This document shows positions 13,066-20,043 of a stretch of DNA of 21,989 nucleotides, piece by piece. Position 1 is the first letter of the stretch. The number at the start of each line of letters is the position of its first letter. The DNA comes from a virus. The DNA lies in IMG/VR virus record IMGVR_UViG_3300032516_007493, positions 1 through 21,989 of that record. The stretch is one strand, 5' to 3'. The position numbers were made by a program, and so were the translations under genes. The notes below the pieces were generated by a model, which searched no databases, had not been told where the DNA came from, and worked only from the letters and a program-made list of their open reading frames with translations.

Positions 13066-14017
13066 ATTCTCTCCCTATAGCAGTAAGTCTCATGAGTTTA
13101 GAAACATGCCTCAAATCAAGCACCAAATCATCTGATCTGACCTGCTTCCAGATTGCATACCTGCCAATAGAATAGATATCAAATTCTCTCGTCAAACACA
13201 TAATCATGTTTTTTCTATCATCGTCCCTGGTGGAATAGAGCTTGCCCAACTCCTGTCTATGTCTTTTCAAATTTTCTACATCAGGCAAGAACAGACCAAA
13301 ATTTCCCAAAATAGATTCCAATTCGTCAGATCCCAGTTCTGACAAAGATTCTATGATAATGTGTTTGCCTTCCAGGGTAGCTCTGTAAGCGGAATGGTCT
13401 CTATCAGGATAATAGATAGTTTGATGAAGGCTGGAACTAAAACCCAACTCTCCCGACACAGTATAGATAGGTACATACCCAAACTCGGATTCTGAGTTGT
13501 CCTTAAACACCATAGGTTTAACAAGCTTCGCAAGGTAAATGATGGGGATAGTACTTATGCACATATCATATTCAACTACACAGTCAGGATTCTCCGAATT
13601 AGCTGTAGAAAAATACAGCTTGCCTTTTGTCACCGCAATAAGACTAAATCCATAGTTGAACCTATTGTTTGGCATCTCCTCCGAGCAGATAACATACCGC
13701 TTTACCCGCCCAAGCTCTCCAAGCGATCTTGCAGACAAGCCATCAGACACCTTCCTGGAATAAAGGTTATTAGCTCTTATACTACATTCATCCGTCAGGT
13801 TACCATCCATCATCACTTGCTTATGAACAGTAACCTGCTCTATCTGTACTCCAAGCAACATGCCTGCATATGGCTCCTTAAATCTCATCACAGCCTTATG
13901 TTCCGACAAGAAGGATCTACTCTCTTCCTTTCTATCAAACACCACAGGAGATAAACCACGAAAAAAACCATACGCCATATGTCCTGAAAGTCCCGCTCCC
14001 AATATGACAAGTTTCAC
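13046..14017 (-). CDS. FAD/NAD(P)-binding oxidoreductase
   Basis: 323 aa. The N-terminus KLVILGAGLSGHMAYGFFRG is a Rossmann dinucleotide-binding motif (GAGLSG, residues 7-12), followed by VVFDRKEE with an acidic residue at the end of strand 2, as for FAD or NAD ribose binding. YDMCISTIPIIYL matches the second conserved strand-to-loop of FAD amine oxidase-like or UDP-galactopyranose-mutase-like proteins, and RYAIWKQVRSDDLVLDL resembles the C-terminal FAD contact region. Substrate unknown. The start is GTG at 14017, with AAGGAG 6 nt upstream. First gene of the 14017-10043 block, with its end inside the ThyX start. Such enzymes occur in phage thymidine hypermodification clusters, which is the basis for the pathway idea. 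Confidence 0.75.
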   Translation of the reverse strand: MKLVILGAGLSGHMAYGFFRGLSPVVFDRKEESRSFLSEHKAVMRFKEPYAGMLLGVQIEQVTVHKQVMMDGNLTDECSIRANNLYSRKVSDGLSARSLGELGRVKRYVICSEEMPNNRFNYGFSLIAVTKGKLYFSTANSENPDCVVEYDMCISTIPIIYLAKLVKPMVFKDNSESEFGYVPIYTVSGELGFSSSLHQTIYYPDRDHSAYRATLEGKHIIIESLSELGSDELESILGNFGLFLPDVENLKRHRQELGKLYSTRDDDRKNMIMCLTREFDIYSIGRYAIWKQVRSDDLVLDLRHVSKLMRLTAIGREYASYLG

Positions 14018-14052
14018 CTACTTCTCCTTCCAGATAGATCAAATGAAGAGAC

Positions 14053-14092
14053 AAATGGCAACCGAAGCAGCAGACACATTCGGTTGCCATTT
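14053..14092 (-). terminator. 14-bp perfect hairpin between winged-helix and FAD-enzyme genes
   Basis: AAATGGCAACCGAA (14053-14066) and TTCGGTTGCCATTT (14079-14092) pair perfectly over a 12-nt loop. On the minus strand a weak pyrimidine run (GTCTCTTC) follows. It lies after the winged-helix stop and before the FAD-enzyme ribosome-binding site: terminator, attenuator or processing site. Confidence 0.6.
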
Positions 14093-14115
14093 TCCCTCGC
14101 CATCAAACAGATATA

Positions 14116-14137
14116 ATGCCAATTAGCTACTTGGCAT
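14116..14137. repeat. Hairpin over the stop codon of the winged-helix gene
   Basis: ATGCCAA (14116-14122) and TTGGCAT (14131-14137) pair over an 8-nt loop that includes the TAG stop at 14127-14129. It is followed by the larger hairpin at 14053-14092. Confidence 0.4.
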
Positions 14138-14690
14138 CAGCGGAGATAAAGTACCTTCCTTCCTTCTTGGAAGCGAAACCATCCCGAACCAGTTCGCCAA
14201 GAATATGCTTTGCCCTTCCCTCCGGATTGGAAGATACAATATCGATATTGCCCACCAAACCAGCAGCAGAAAGACCAGACTTGCCGGACACGTACAGAGC
14301 CTCGTAGATCCTCCTAGCCCCACTACCCTCTCTGTAGGGCAGACCATCAGGCTCCTTCTTGGCCTTGGGCTCCTTGGCCTTGGGCTCCTTCTTGGCCTTG
14401 GGCTCCTTCGCAGGCTTGGTAGTAACCTCACTCTCCTTCGACTGAGACAACTTGTCCTGATGACGAGCCTCCTCCTCGTCCACCAGGGCATTCTGCACTG
14501 TGACCAACAGCTTGTAATCCACCGGCACCCTCTTCTCGATGGACTTCAGCACGCCCTCGTCCAGATCCTCGATGGACTTCAGGAACGTGGCCTCCAACGC
14601 GTCCTGCTTCAGGAAAAAGGAAATCTTCTTGTCCTTGGGCAGCAGCTCATTCACTATCTTGATTGCAGCCAATACTTGCTTCCGATCCAT
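14127..14690 (-). CDS. Lys-rich winged-helix DNA-binding protein
   Basis: 187 aa from the ATG at 14690 (AAGGAGG 7 nt upstream; an in-frame start at 14741 lacks a site). Residues 1 to about 85 are helical and charged. About 85-115 is a Lys/Pro/Ala low-complexity tract with repeated KEPKAK units, like the tails of histone H1 or of some bacterial nucleoid proteins. The C-terminus (about 120-187) looks like a winged helix: GARRIYEALYVSGKSGLSAA, then AKHILGELVRDGFASKKEGR and YFIS as wing. It may package, silence or regulate phage DNA. Its own promoter P2 and a downstream hairpin make it a single-gene unit. Confidence 0.65.
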   Translation of the reverse strand: MDRKQVLAAIKIVNELLPKDKKISFFLKQDALEATFLKSIEDLDEGVLKSIEKRVPVDYKLLVTVQNALVDEEEARHQDKLSQSKESEVTTKPAKEPKAKKEPKAKEPKAKKEPDGLPYREGSGARRIYEALYVSGKSGLSAAGLVGNIDIVSSNPEGRAKHILGELVRDGFASKKEGRYFISADAK

Positions 14691-14751
14691 CTTTCTTCCT
14701 CCTTGACAAATACGTTTTGGTTTAGGAATTCTTACTACCAACTCTAATTCT

Positions 14752-14779
14752 ATTATAACCCTTTTTCTTCAACTCCCCT
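14752..14779 (-). promoter_or_regulatory. Promoter P2, AGGGG-N17-TATAAT
   Basis: AGGGG (14779-14775) and TATAAT (14757-14752) on the minus strand, 17 nt apart, upstream of the Lys-rich winged-helix gene. The leader to its ATG is about 55 nt. Confidence 0.65.
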
Positions 14780-14825
14780 AAGAAAAGTTGCAAAAATTAC
14801 AAACCTTTTTACAATCCCCTTAGAA

Positions 14826-15539
14826 TCAACTATTTAGTACTCCTGCCCTACTCTGGCCGCTGGCCATATATATTTGTGGATCTGAAGGAAACAGAGCAAA
14901 ATGCCATGCTCGATTATTCTGGACCCACCTAACTACCTCCGCCGGACCCCACCCAGGAATTCCCATGACCGGACTCAGAGCAAAGCGAGCTTGACATCTC
15001 TCCATTAGTTTCTCAGCCCAGAACATTGCCTCTCCACACTCACTTTCGGAACCTACTATAAATTTGACCCAGTCAAACTTCCTCAGCCCTTCATACCTAT
15101 CAATCTGTCTCAGCTGTTCTGTCGGCCTTCCCGAGGACGCCATTTTCCAGTCAACTACCCATGACCCAACCTCTTTAAGACCCCAACCAACACGGGGCAG
15201 ATCAACAAGCCCGCTGGTTTCAACGGAAACACTAAATATTAAACCCCCCAATCGTTTGATTAGCTCCACGAACCCATCCATCTGAAGTAAGGGCTCTCCC
15301 CCGGTTATTGTTACCTTCGGGCATCCTATTCGCTGAACCTCTTGTACAATTTCCTCCACCGTCATTTCCTTAACCAAAGGGGCATCCATTCGTTGACTCC
15401 AAGGAGTATCACATAGAATGCAATATGGAGGGATGCATCCGGCAAAACGGATAAATGTAGTGGGCGTACCTTGACCCCAGCGATTTACCTCACCATCAAT
15501 AGAATTGAATATGCCAACCACTCTGACCTTCTCACTCAT
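14826..15539 (-). CDS. queE: 7-carboxy-7-deazaguanine synthase-like radical SAM enzyme (QueE)
   Basis: 237 aa. QueE makes 7-carboxy-7-deazaguanine, the precursor of preQ0, queuosine and the 7-deazaguanines that some phages place in DNA. The N-terminus GIFNSIDGEVNRWGQGTPTT, then FIRFAGCIPPYCILCDTP, gives three Cys (C35, C40, C43) for the 4Fe-4S cluster in a CX4CX2C spacing, one longer than the textbook CX3CX2C. TITGGEPLLQ (about 77-86) is the SAM-binding GGEP motif, and VETSG and WKMASSG follow. Length and start are normal for the family. It begins 8 nt inside the end of the 68-aa ORF. No queC, queD or folE lies in the window. Confidence 0.85.
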   Translation of the reverse strand: MSEKVRVVGIFNSIDGEVNRWGQGTPTTFIRFAGCIPPYCILCDTPWSQRMDAPLVKEMTVEEIVQEVQRIGCPKVTITGGEPLLQMDGFVELIKRLGGLIFSVSVETSGLVDLPRVGWGLKEVGSWVVDWKMASSGRPTEQLRQIDRYEGLRKFDWVKFIVGSESECGEAMFWAEKLMERCQARFALSPVMGIPGWGPAEVVRWVQNNRAWHFALFPSDPQIYMASGQSRAGVLNS

Positions 15540-15738
15540 CGCAACAGGCTCCTCTCAACGACTCAATCTGGAATCCGCCTTGCCTCTGCATCCAACGAGA
15601 CAAATTCACCAAGGGTTGCCCCACAAACTTCCTGACAATTGGTGGGGCCTCTTGTATCAACCCAGACTTTCTGGACACTGTTACGCATACTGTCATACCA
15701 TTGGAGGAAACCCAAAAATCATCCATCCAGAGATTCAC
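15532..15738 (-). CDS. Small unknown protein upstream of queE
   Basis: 68 aa from a GTG at 15738 with GGAGG 6 nt upstream. It holds MDDFWVSSNGMTVCVTVSRK and ends ESLRGACCDE; there is no membrane segment and no family that I recognise. Its start lies inside the end of the zinc-ribbon gene and its end overlaps queE by 8 nt, so the three are probably translated in a coupled way. The good ribosome-binding site is the main evidence that it is real. Confidence 0.55.
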   Translation of the reverse strand: MNLWMDDFWVSSNGMTVCVTVSRKSGLIQEAPPIVRKFVGQPLVNLSRWMQRQGGFQIESLRGACCDE

Positions 15739-15859
15739 GTTTCACCTCCACCATACACATATCGCATCTTTCCGATCCGCCTTTGATGGTACGTTCGTCC
15801 CTACTATCGTTCTCTTCCAATAGAATTCTGCCACACGCGCAGCAGACCCACCGAATCAT
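15719..15859 (-). CDS. 46-aa zinc-ribbon peptide
   Basis: 46 aa: MIRWVCCACGRILLEEN, then ...GGSERCDMCMVEVKRESLDG. Two CxxC knuckles (C6/C7-A-C9 and C32-D-M-C35) predict one bound zinc. GGAG and AAGG precede the ATG at 15859. Overlaps the following 68-aa gene by 20 nt. Many phages carry such zinc-ribbon peptides of unknown role. Confidence 0.65.
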   Translation of the reverse strand: MIRWVCCACGRILLEENDSRDERTIKGGSERCDMCMVEVKRESLDG

Positions 15860-15871
15860 ACCTTCTCCTCT

Positions 15872-15946
15872 CTACCACAATCGAAAAAGCGAGCCAACAA
15901 AAAACAGCACAACAAACAGAGTTATCAAGCACCAGGCTTTCTGCAT
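15872..15946 (-). CDS. 24-aa membrane peptide
   Basis: Starts at ATG 15946 with AGGAGGAG 2-9 nt upstream and reads MQKAWCLITLFVVLFFVGSL then FRLW and stop: a single membrane helix with a basic end. It is the first ORF after promoter P3, which supports translation, but so short an ORF could also be a leader peptide. Confidence 0.5.
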   Translation of the reverse strand: MQKAWCLITLFVVLFFVGSLFRLW

Positions 15947-15962
15947 ATCTCCTCCTATACTT

Positions 15963-15990
15963 ATTATAGCCCCTTTTCTCCCAATCCCCT
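15963..15990 (-). promoter_or_regulatory. Promoter P3, AGGGG-N17-TATAAT
   Basis: AGGGG (15990-15986) overlaps the helicase stop region; TATAAT at 15968-15963, spacer 17 nt. It would read the small membrane peptide, zinc ribbon, 68-aa ORF and queE. Confidence 0.65.
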
Positions 15991-17569
15991 ACTCAACTTC
16001 CTCTTCCCGACCCCTAATCCTCTTGGCCCACGTAGAAGAGAAGTTCAACCACTCAGAATCCAAAATCATACTGCACACATCCAACTGCTGTAAGACCAAA
16101 CATTCCCGACCCGTATCGAACTCATCCTCTCGTTTCTTCACCATCCCCATACGGGCCACCAGAGAGCGCTTCTCCCCTTCCAACTGGTTTATCGTAATCA
16201 AGTCATCAACGTGCTGCGGAATCCCCCAATTGTCCGCTACATCAATCTGGGCAAGGCTCCTTCTCGTCGCACCCCTCCTATTCGACTGAGTGGGCGCCAA
16301 AACCACGCAATGTTTTACTCCGCTCAAAACTTTCATGCGCTGCCAGATATCGTCCAGACGTTCCCGACGATCATCTGATTTGAACTCGGATGCCATAATC
16401 GCGGGGTAATCCACAATGAGAACATCAGTGACAAAACCATCATCCTCCAAACAATTCATATAATTTTCTACTTGGGTCAAAGTAAGCCGGGCTTGGCACA
16501 AGATATGCAACCGACCCTTCAATCCTCCGTAATGAATTTCAGATCCACGTAAAAACTGTTGAATGGAAACCTTATCCACCTTCTGGACTTTTTTCTCATA
16601 CCACCATAACCCCGGATCGAAGTCCCCTCTAACTTCCTCCCTACAAGCAGTGCACGGGACATATCGAGCATTCGAGTAGAAGCTGGAGATATTTGTGGGA
16701 GTCCCCTTCAGCTTTATGGTATTTCTTCTTCGATCCAACGAACAACTATTTGTCTGATTCCCCTGACAATCAAAAATCGGATAAAGTAACGTCTCTCCTT
16801 TCTGGAAAGTAGGTTTCACCCTGCCCGTAAGCCTACGATAAAACCTCATACCCAGCAACCGCTCCCCCATCTCCAAGGAGAAGTACAAGACATTCAATCC
16901 TTTCGTGGCTGCTACCATCCCCAACTCCTGCACAATAAAACTCTTACCCCTACCTGTTGCCCCCATCACCCCGACCAGAGTATTCCGCAACAAAGGTCCG
17001 ACCATCTCCCCTACTGCCCCCGGAAGAGAAAATAGTTCGTCCCCTACCCGACCCTCCTCCGACAGCAATCTATCCACAGTATCTGAATCAAACAAATCTA
17101 CTACAGGCAGAGAGCGTCTTTCAATTTGCCGATATTCCAGGGTAGCCTGTTCCGCCTCATCTGCTTTGCCCTCAGACAGCAGCACCTCTATTTGATCCTT
17201 CAGAATACCAAGAGACCGCTCCTTGACGAAATTTATCGTCTGGTCGAGAAGATATTCAGCATTGAAAGATTCCGCCCGCTCATACTCGGAGGATAGTCGA
17301 GCCAGGAAGTCCTCAGTCAGACTGATGATCTCTGGGGTCATCCGCTTCTTATGCTGCTCGTATAGATCCTGAATATGACGACCAGGAGCTACTTTATACT
17401 TTCTAAAATACTGTAAGCACCAGCGCGCTACCGGGCGACAATGCTCCGCTTGGAAATGTTCCAGGGAAATAAGCTGAGTAGCCTGTTTGGAATAGTTTGT
17501 AGAAACGATCAAGCCTGTCAGTACTTTTTCTTCCATCCTATTGTCTATGCGACGACGAGTAATTTGCAA
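15989..17569 (-). CDS. dnaB: DnaB-like replicative helicase
   Basis: 526 aa. N-terminal helical domain (residues 1 to about 165), then a RecA-like motor: Walker A MGATGRGKSF (about 203-212), LNVLYFSLEMGERLLGMRFY (DnaB motif 1a with the catalytic Glu), Walker B VTDVLIVDYPAIM (about 385), and LAPTQSNRRG (motif with sensor Gln). Between motif 1a and the rest sits an insertion of about 90 residues with Cys pairs (FDCQGNQTNSC, VPCTACREEVRGDFD), a likely zinc-binding insert not usual in DnaB. It would unwind DNA ahead of the polymerase and recruit the primase at 21.5 kb. The start is TTG at 17569, with AGGAGAG just upstream; the next ATG is 11 codons in. Confidence 0.85.
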   Translation of the reverse strand: MQITRRRIDNRMEEKVLTGLIVSTNYSKQATQLISLEHFQAEHCRPVARWCLQYFRKYKVAPGRHIQDLYEQHKKRMTPEIISLTEDFLARLSSEYERAESFNAEYLLDQTINFVKERSLGILKDQIEVLLSEGKADEAEQATLEYRQIERRSLPVVDLFDSDTVDRLLSEEGRVGDELFSLPGAVGEMVGPLLRNTLVGVMGATGRGKSFIVQELGMVAATKGLNVLYFSLEMGERLLGMRFYRRLTGRVKPTFQKGETLLYPIFDCQGNQTNSCSLDRRRNTIKLKGTPTNISSFYSNARYVPCTACREEVRGDFDPGLWWYEKKVQKVDKVSIQQFLRGSEIHYGGLKGRLHILCQARLTLTQVENYMNCLEDDGFVTDVLIVDYPAIMASEFKSDDRRERLDDIWQRMKVLSGVKHCVVLAPTQSNRRGATRRSLAQIDVADNWGIPQHVDDLITINQLEGEKRSLVARMGMVKKREDEFDTGRECLVLQQLDVCSMILDSEWLNFSSTWAKRIRGREEEVE

Positions 17570-17756
17570 TTCTCTCTCCTATTCTTGCCCTTTTCTGCCC
17601 CAAAGAGGAATTCCCCTCCCTAACCCTCTCCTTAACTCCTCCTTAAAGGCCCCTAACGACCCCAAGGACACGTTTTCTTTCCTGTCCCCTTATAAGTCCC
17701 TTACCTACCCCACTGAACATGTTAAAAGGGGTGTTTTAGAGTTTTACCAATTACCA
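17570..17756. other. Intergenic region with repeat R1 and helicase leader
   Basis: 187 nt without a gene. It holds repeat R1 (17641-17740), then G-rich runs and the helicase ribosome-binding site. The best match to the phage -10 here is AAGAAT (17592-17587), which is weak. Confidence 0.5.
17641..17740. repeat. Intergenic repeat R1
   Basis: Shares with R2 and R3 a run of blocks: (AAAGG)CCCCTAAyGACCCCAAGGAC, then CCCCTTATAAGTCCC, then TGAACATGTTAAA and GGGG.GTTTT. The CTTATAAG palindrome lies at 17689-17696. Located directly upstream of the helicase gene. Confidence 0.7.
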
Positions 17757-19394
17757 TCAATCATACTCCTCTGCTTCCTCTGTCCCATAGCCCAACATAT
17801 AATCCAGTTGATCTTTAGGCTTACCCTGTCGATCCTTGGGTGTTCTCACCACCTTAATGTCAAATGCTCTTGGAACCCGCAACTCCCACGTATAACTCGT
17901 ACACAGCCAGGCAGGCATAAATACATGTCCCGTCTCCTTTTCATCCTGGCGTATAGCATGAAAAACGCTATCCACTAACTCCTCCGGGGACGACCACCCC
18001 TTGATAAAGCAATAGCGCTTGAAAAACTTTACCAGCCTCTCTGCTCCCAAGCGACAGCAGTTAATGTCTTTGTTAGATAGTTCCTCCTCTTTCTTCTTGC
18101 GCTTATCACAGAATGAAAGGAACCGAGCAGAGATATCTGGAAACTTGTCTTCGATAAGAGGGACCCCTTTATAGGACAATTCTGCGGGAGCTTTCAAATA
18201 TCTTAGAAATAGACTTGCTATCTCTCCCTCCCACCGGGGATTGTAAAAAAAGTTACACAAAGAAGTTCCACGATAGGTCTTCTTTAGGGAACCGGTCGGG
18301 GAGTAGGACTCATCCAGAGCAGCCAGGGAAAACTCGTACATAGATTGACAGATCTCTTCCGGGGTAAACACCTTACTGTTTAACTCGGGCAGCTTAGAAC
18401 AGACAAACTCCCCTGATAGGAGATGTCGTATGGCTTTAGCTGACTGGGCAAATACATTAGTGGATGATTTATGATGAACAAGACCTAAACCATTCCAGTG
18501 GTCAACGATCTGCTGAACAATAGGAGATACCCGAATAGGAGATCTTTGTATTCTATAGGAGGGTAAACCATTCTTACGAAGAGACTCTCGGGGCGATAGG
18601 TCTTCTTTCATAATAGCACTACCTTTCTGAAGATCTAAATGTTTTGATAAAGGACCACCTCCTGGTGGTCCTTCTCCCTGCTGCTTTCCTAAGCAGCAGG
18701 CATTACCCTTATTACTATCATTATACTTTATATCATTAGACTTTATATCATTAGACTTTATATCATTAGACTTTATATCATTAGACTTTATATCATTAGA
18801 CTTTATATCATTAGACTTTATATCATTACTCTTCTCTTGTTGTTTTGTGAAATCCTTATACTTTTCTTTCTTAAGAAAAGGATCTCCTATTCTTATAGGA
18901 TTCTTATCTCCTTCTCCTATTCTTATAGGATTCTTAATATCTAAGGTTATCTCCTTATAAGGGAAGGACCTTATAAGGACATAGACATCTATGCTGTTAT
19001 CTTCTGGACCCAGGCAATCTTTGAACGATTGCATATGTGTCTCTTCGTCTATCCAGCGGCATAAAAATAAATCAGACCCTATTACCCATCCAGACTTGTC
19101 TTTCTTCCTTTGGTACTCTATAAGCCCCAACCATCTTAGCATGCGCATAATTTTAGTAACGGTAACCTGATCCAATCCAGAATAGGCTGTACAAGTTTGG
19201 GTAAGGTTTCGAAGTTGACTATTACTACTGAATCTTCGTTCACTAAAGTCAGAGTCTATCTCGCAAAGCGCAAAATAGACATCCCGAAACCTACGATTCC
19301 ATTTCTTCTCAAAAACTTTTCTAAAGAACCTCGGTATCCTTTTATCAGCCCATAGATGGGCAACATCCCTGTGGCGCTCGCTTACCTTCTCCAT
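17757..19394 (-). CDS. Putative replication initiator / helicase-loader-type winged-helix protein with internal SNDIK repeats
   Basis: 545 aa. The N-terminal ~120 residues look like a winged helix of phage replication organisers (SQLRNLTQTCTAYSGLDQVT, then MRMLRWLGLIEYQRKKDKSG). Residues about 175-240 are a low-complexity linker with NPIRIG twice and SNDIK seven times. The C-terminal half has a helical domain (VQQIVDHWNGLGLVHHKSST and FTPEEICQSMYEFSLAALDE), as in proteins that load a helicase. The gene order, just upstream of dnaB, supports a role at the origin, much as lambda O carries its origin inside its own gene. It follows the smaller winged-helix gene by 7 nt. The specific family is not certain; the ribosome-binding site (GAGGG) is 12 nt from the ATG. 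Confidence 0.6.
   Translation of the reverse strand: MEKVSERHRDVAHLWADKRIPRFFRKVFEKKWNRRFRDVYFALCEIDSDFSERRFSSNSQLRNLTQTCTAYSGLDQVTVTKIMRMLRWLGLIEYQRKKDKSGWVIGSDLFLCRWIDEETHMQSFKDCLGPEDNSIDVYVLIRSFPYKEITLDIKNPIRIGEGDKNPIRIGDPFLKKEKYKDFTKQQEKSNDIKSNDIKSNDIKSNDIKSNDIKSNDIKSNDIKYNDSNKGNACCLGKQQGEGPPGGGPLSKHLDLQKGSAIMKEDLSPRESLRKNGLPSYRIQRSPIRVSPIVQQIVDHWNGLGLVHHKSSTNVFAQSAKAIRHLLSGEFVCSKLPELNSKVFTPEEICQSMYEFSLAALDESYSPTGSLKKTYRGTSLCNFFYNPRWEGEIASLFLRYLKAPAELSYKGVPLIEDKFPDISARFLSFCDKRKKKEEELSNKDINCCRLGAERLVKFFKRYCFIKGWSSPEELVDSVFHAIRQDEKETGHVFMPAWLCTSYTWELRVPRAFDIKVVRTPKDRQGKPKDQLDYMLGYGTEEAEEYD
18650..18700. repeat. Two adjacent 10-bp hairpins with TCCT loops
   Basis: AAGGACCACC-TCCT-GGTGGTCCTT (18650-18673) and CCTGCTGCTT-TCCT-AAGCAGCAGG (18677-18700). 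Both have perfect 10-bp arms and the same loop; on the minus strand the loops read AGGA. Confidence 0.8.
18722..18834. repeat. Seven 15-bp direct repeats (iteron-like) inside the initiator gene
   Basis: The unit TATCATTAGACTTTA repeats head to tail, encoding SNDIK on the minus strand, with seven SNDIK copies and a decayed eighth (YNDSN) at the low-coordinate end. The internal copies are identical at the DNA level, so they are recently expanded or under selection as DNA. AT-rich and in phase with the reading frame. Confidence 0.85.
18861..18930. repeat. Three tetraloop hairpins with TCTT loops
   Basis: CTTTTCTT-TCTT-AAGAAAAG (18861-18880), then TCCTAT-TCTT-ATAGGA twice (18885-18900 and 18915-18930) within a direct repeat TCTCCTATTCTTATAGGATT. 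The direct repeat encodes NPIRIG twice. Confidence 0.75.
18953..18978. repeat. Two CCTTATAAGG palindromes
   Basis: Perfect 10-bp palindromes at 18953-18962 and 18969-18978, 16 nt apart. Their core CTTATAAG recurs in repeats R1, R2 and R3. Confidence 0.7.
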
Positions 19395-19401
19395 TTTTAA
19401 C

Positions 19402-19854
19402 TTATCCCTCTTGTTTTATACCGTGATCGTGGTAGGAATTTAATACAGTTAACATCCACTTTAGGTTGAGTCTATAGTGGTGGACTATTCGAAAATCAAA
19501 GCTTGTGGTCTTATCTGTTTGAATCCTTTTCCTCTTGAAGTCTATTAGATCTGCCTCCTTCAATTTCTTTCTGGCCAACTGTATCTGTGTTAATGACAAA
19601 AATGGCATGTCACTTTGTACAGCTTCGTCCGTCCTCCAAAAGTAACCTTCTTTATCTAATTCGTCACAGGAAAAAAGAAGCTTACCTTCGAGATAGGAGA
19701 GAAGGTACGCAGCGTTAATGCCTACAAGCAGAGCTATCCCCGGATAAATCTTTTGCCAGGCGAACCCATGCTTTTCGTTTTTTAGTCGGACGAGTTTCAA
19801 GTTTTCTTTCACATCATACTCTTTCTTATCGGCAAGAGCCCCCTTACCTCTCAT
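19402..19854 (-). CDS. Winged-helix replication protein
   Basis: 150 aa. The pattern GYFWRTDEAVQSDMPFLSLT, then QIQLARKKLKEADLIDFKRK, is typical of the winged-helix N-terminal domain of phage replisome organisers: a substrate-type helix, recognition helix and basic wing. It lacks a C-terminal helicase-loading domain. It lies directly before the 545-aa initiator gene, 7 nt apart, and looks like a partner or a paralogue of its N-terminal domain. The ATG at 19854 has GGAGG 12 nt upstream, 3 nt after the previous stop. Confidence 0.65.
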   Translation of the reverse strand: MRGKGALADKKEYDVKENLKLVRLKNEKHGFAWQKIYPGIALLVGINAAYLLSYLEGKLLFSCDELDKEGYFWRTDEAVQSDMPFLSLTQIQLARKKLKEADLIDFKRKRIQTDKTTSFDFRIVHHYRLNLKWMLTVLNSYHDHGIKQEG

Positions 19855-19857
19855 CTC

Positions 19858-20025
19858 TTATTCTCCCTCCTCGGCATACTCGGTGTACCACGCCTGGTAT
19901 TCTTTCCAGCATTCAGGCCCTCCTCCACCATCATGAAAATAGTGGGTGTTATCTTCTAAATCCTTTTTCTCTCTGAACTTAGTATTTACTGGAGTCCCAC
20001 ACCAAGAGCATTCTCTGCTTGTCAT
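19858..20025 (-). CDS. 55-aa Cys-containing small protein
   Basis: 55 aa: MTSRECSWCGTPVNTKFREK, then a stretch with HYFHDGGGGPECWKEYQAWY and an acidic end. CSWC plus a later H...C could bind one zinc. Start at ATG 20025 with GGGG 6-9 nt upstream; the stop is 3 nt before the winged-helix ATG and supplies its ribosome-binding site, which argues that it is real. No known function. Confidence 0.6.
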   Translation of the reverse strand: MTSRECSWCGTPVNTKFREKKDLEDNTHYFHDGGGGPECWKEYQAWYTEYAEEGE

Positions 20026-20043
20026 AATGACCCCTATCGTGAT

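Noticed and set aside
15505-16289. Plus-strand ORFs opposite queE and helicase
   Set aside because: Low-complexity Ser/Thr/Pro translations of the antisense strand without start signals.
18722-18834. CRISPR-like array
   Set aside because: The 15-bp units are tandem with no unique spacers, and are in frame with a protein repeat.
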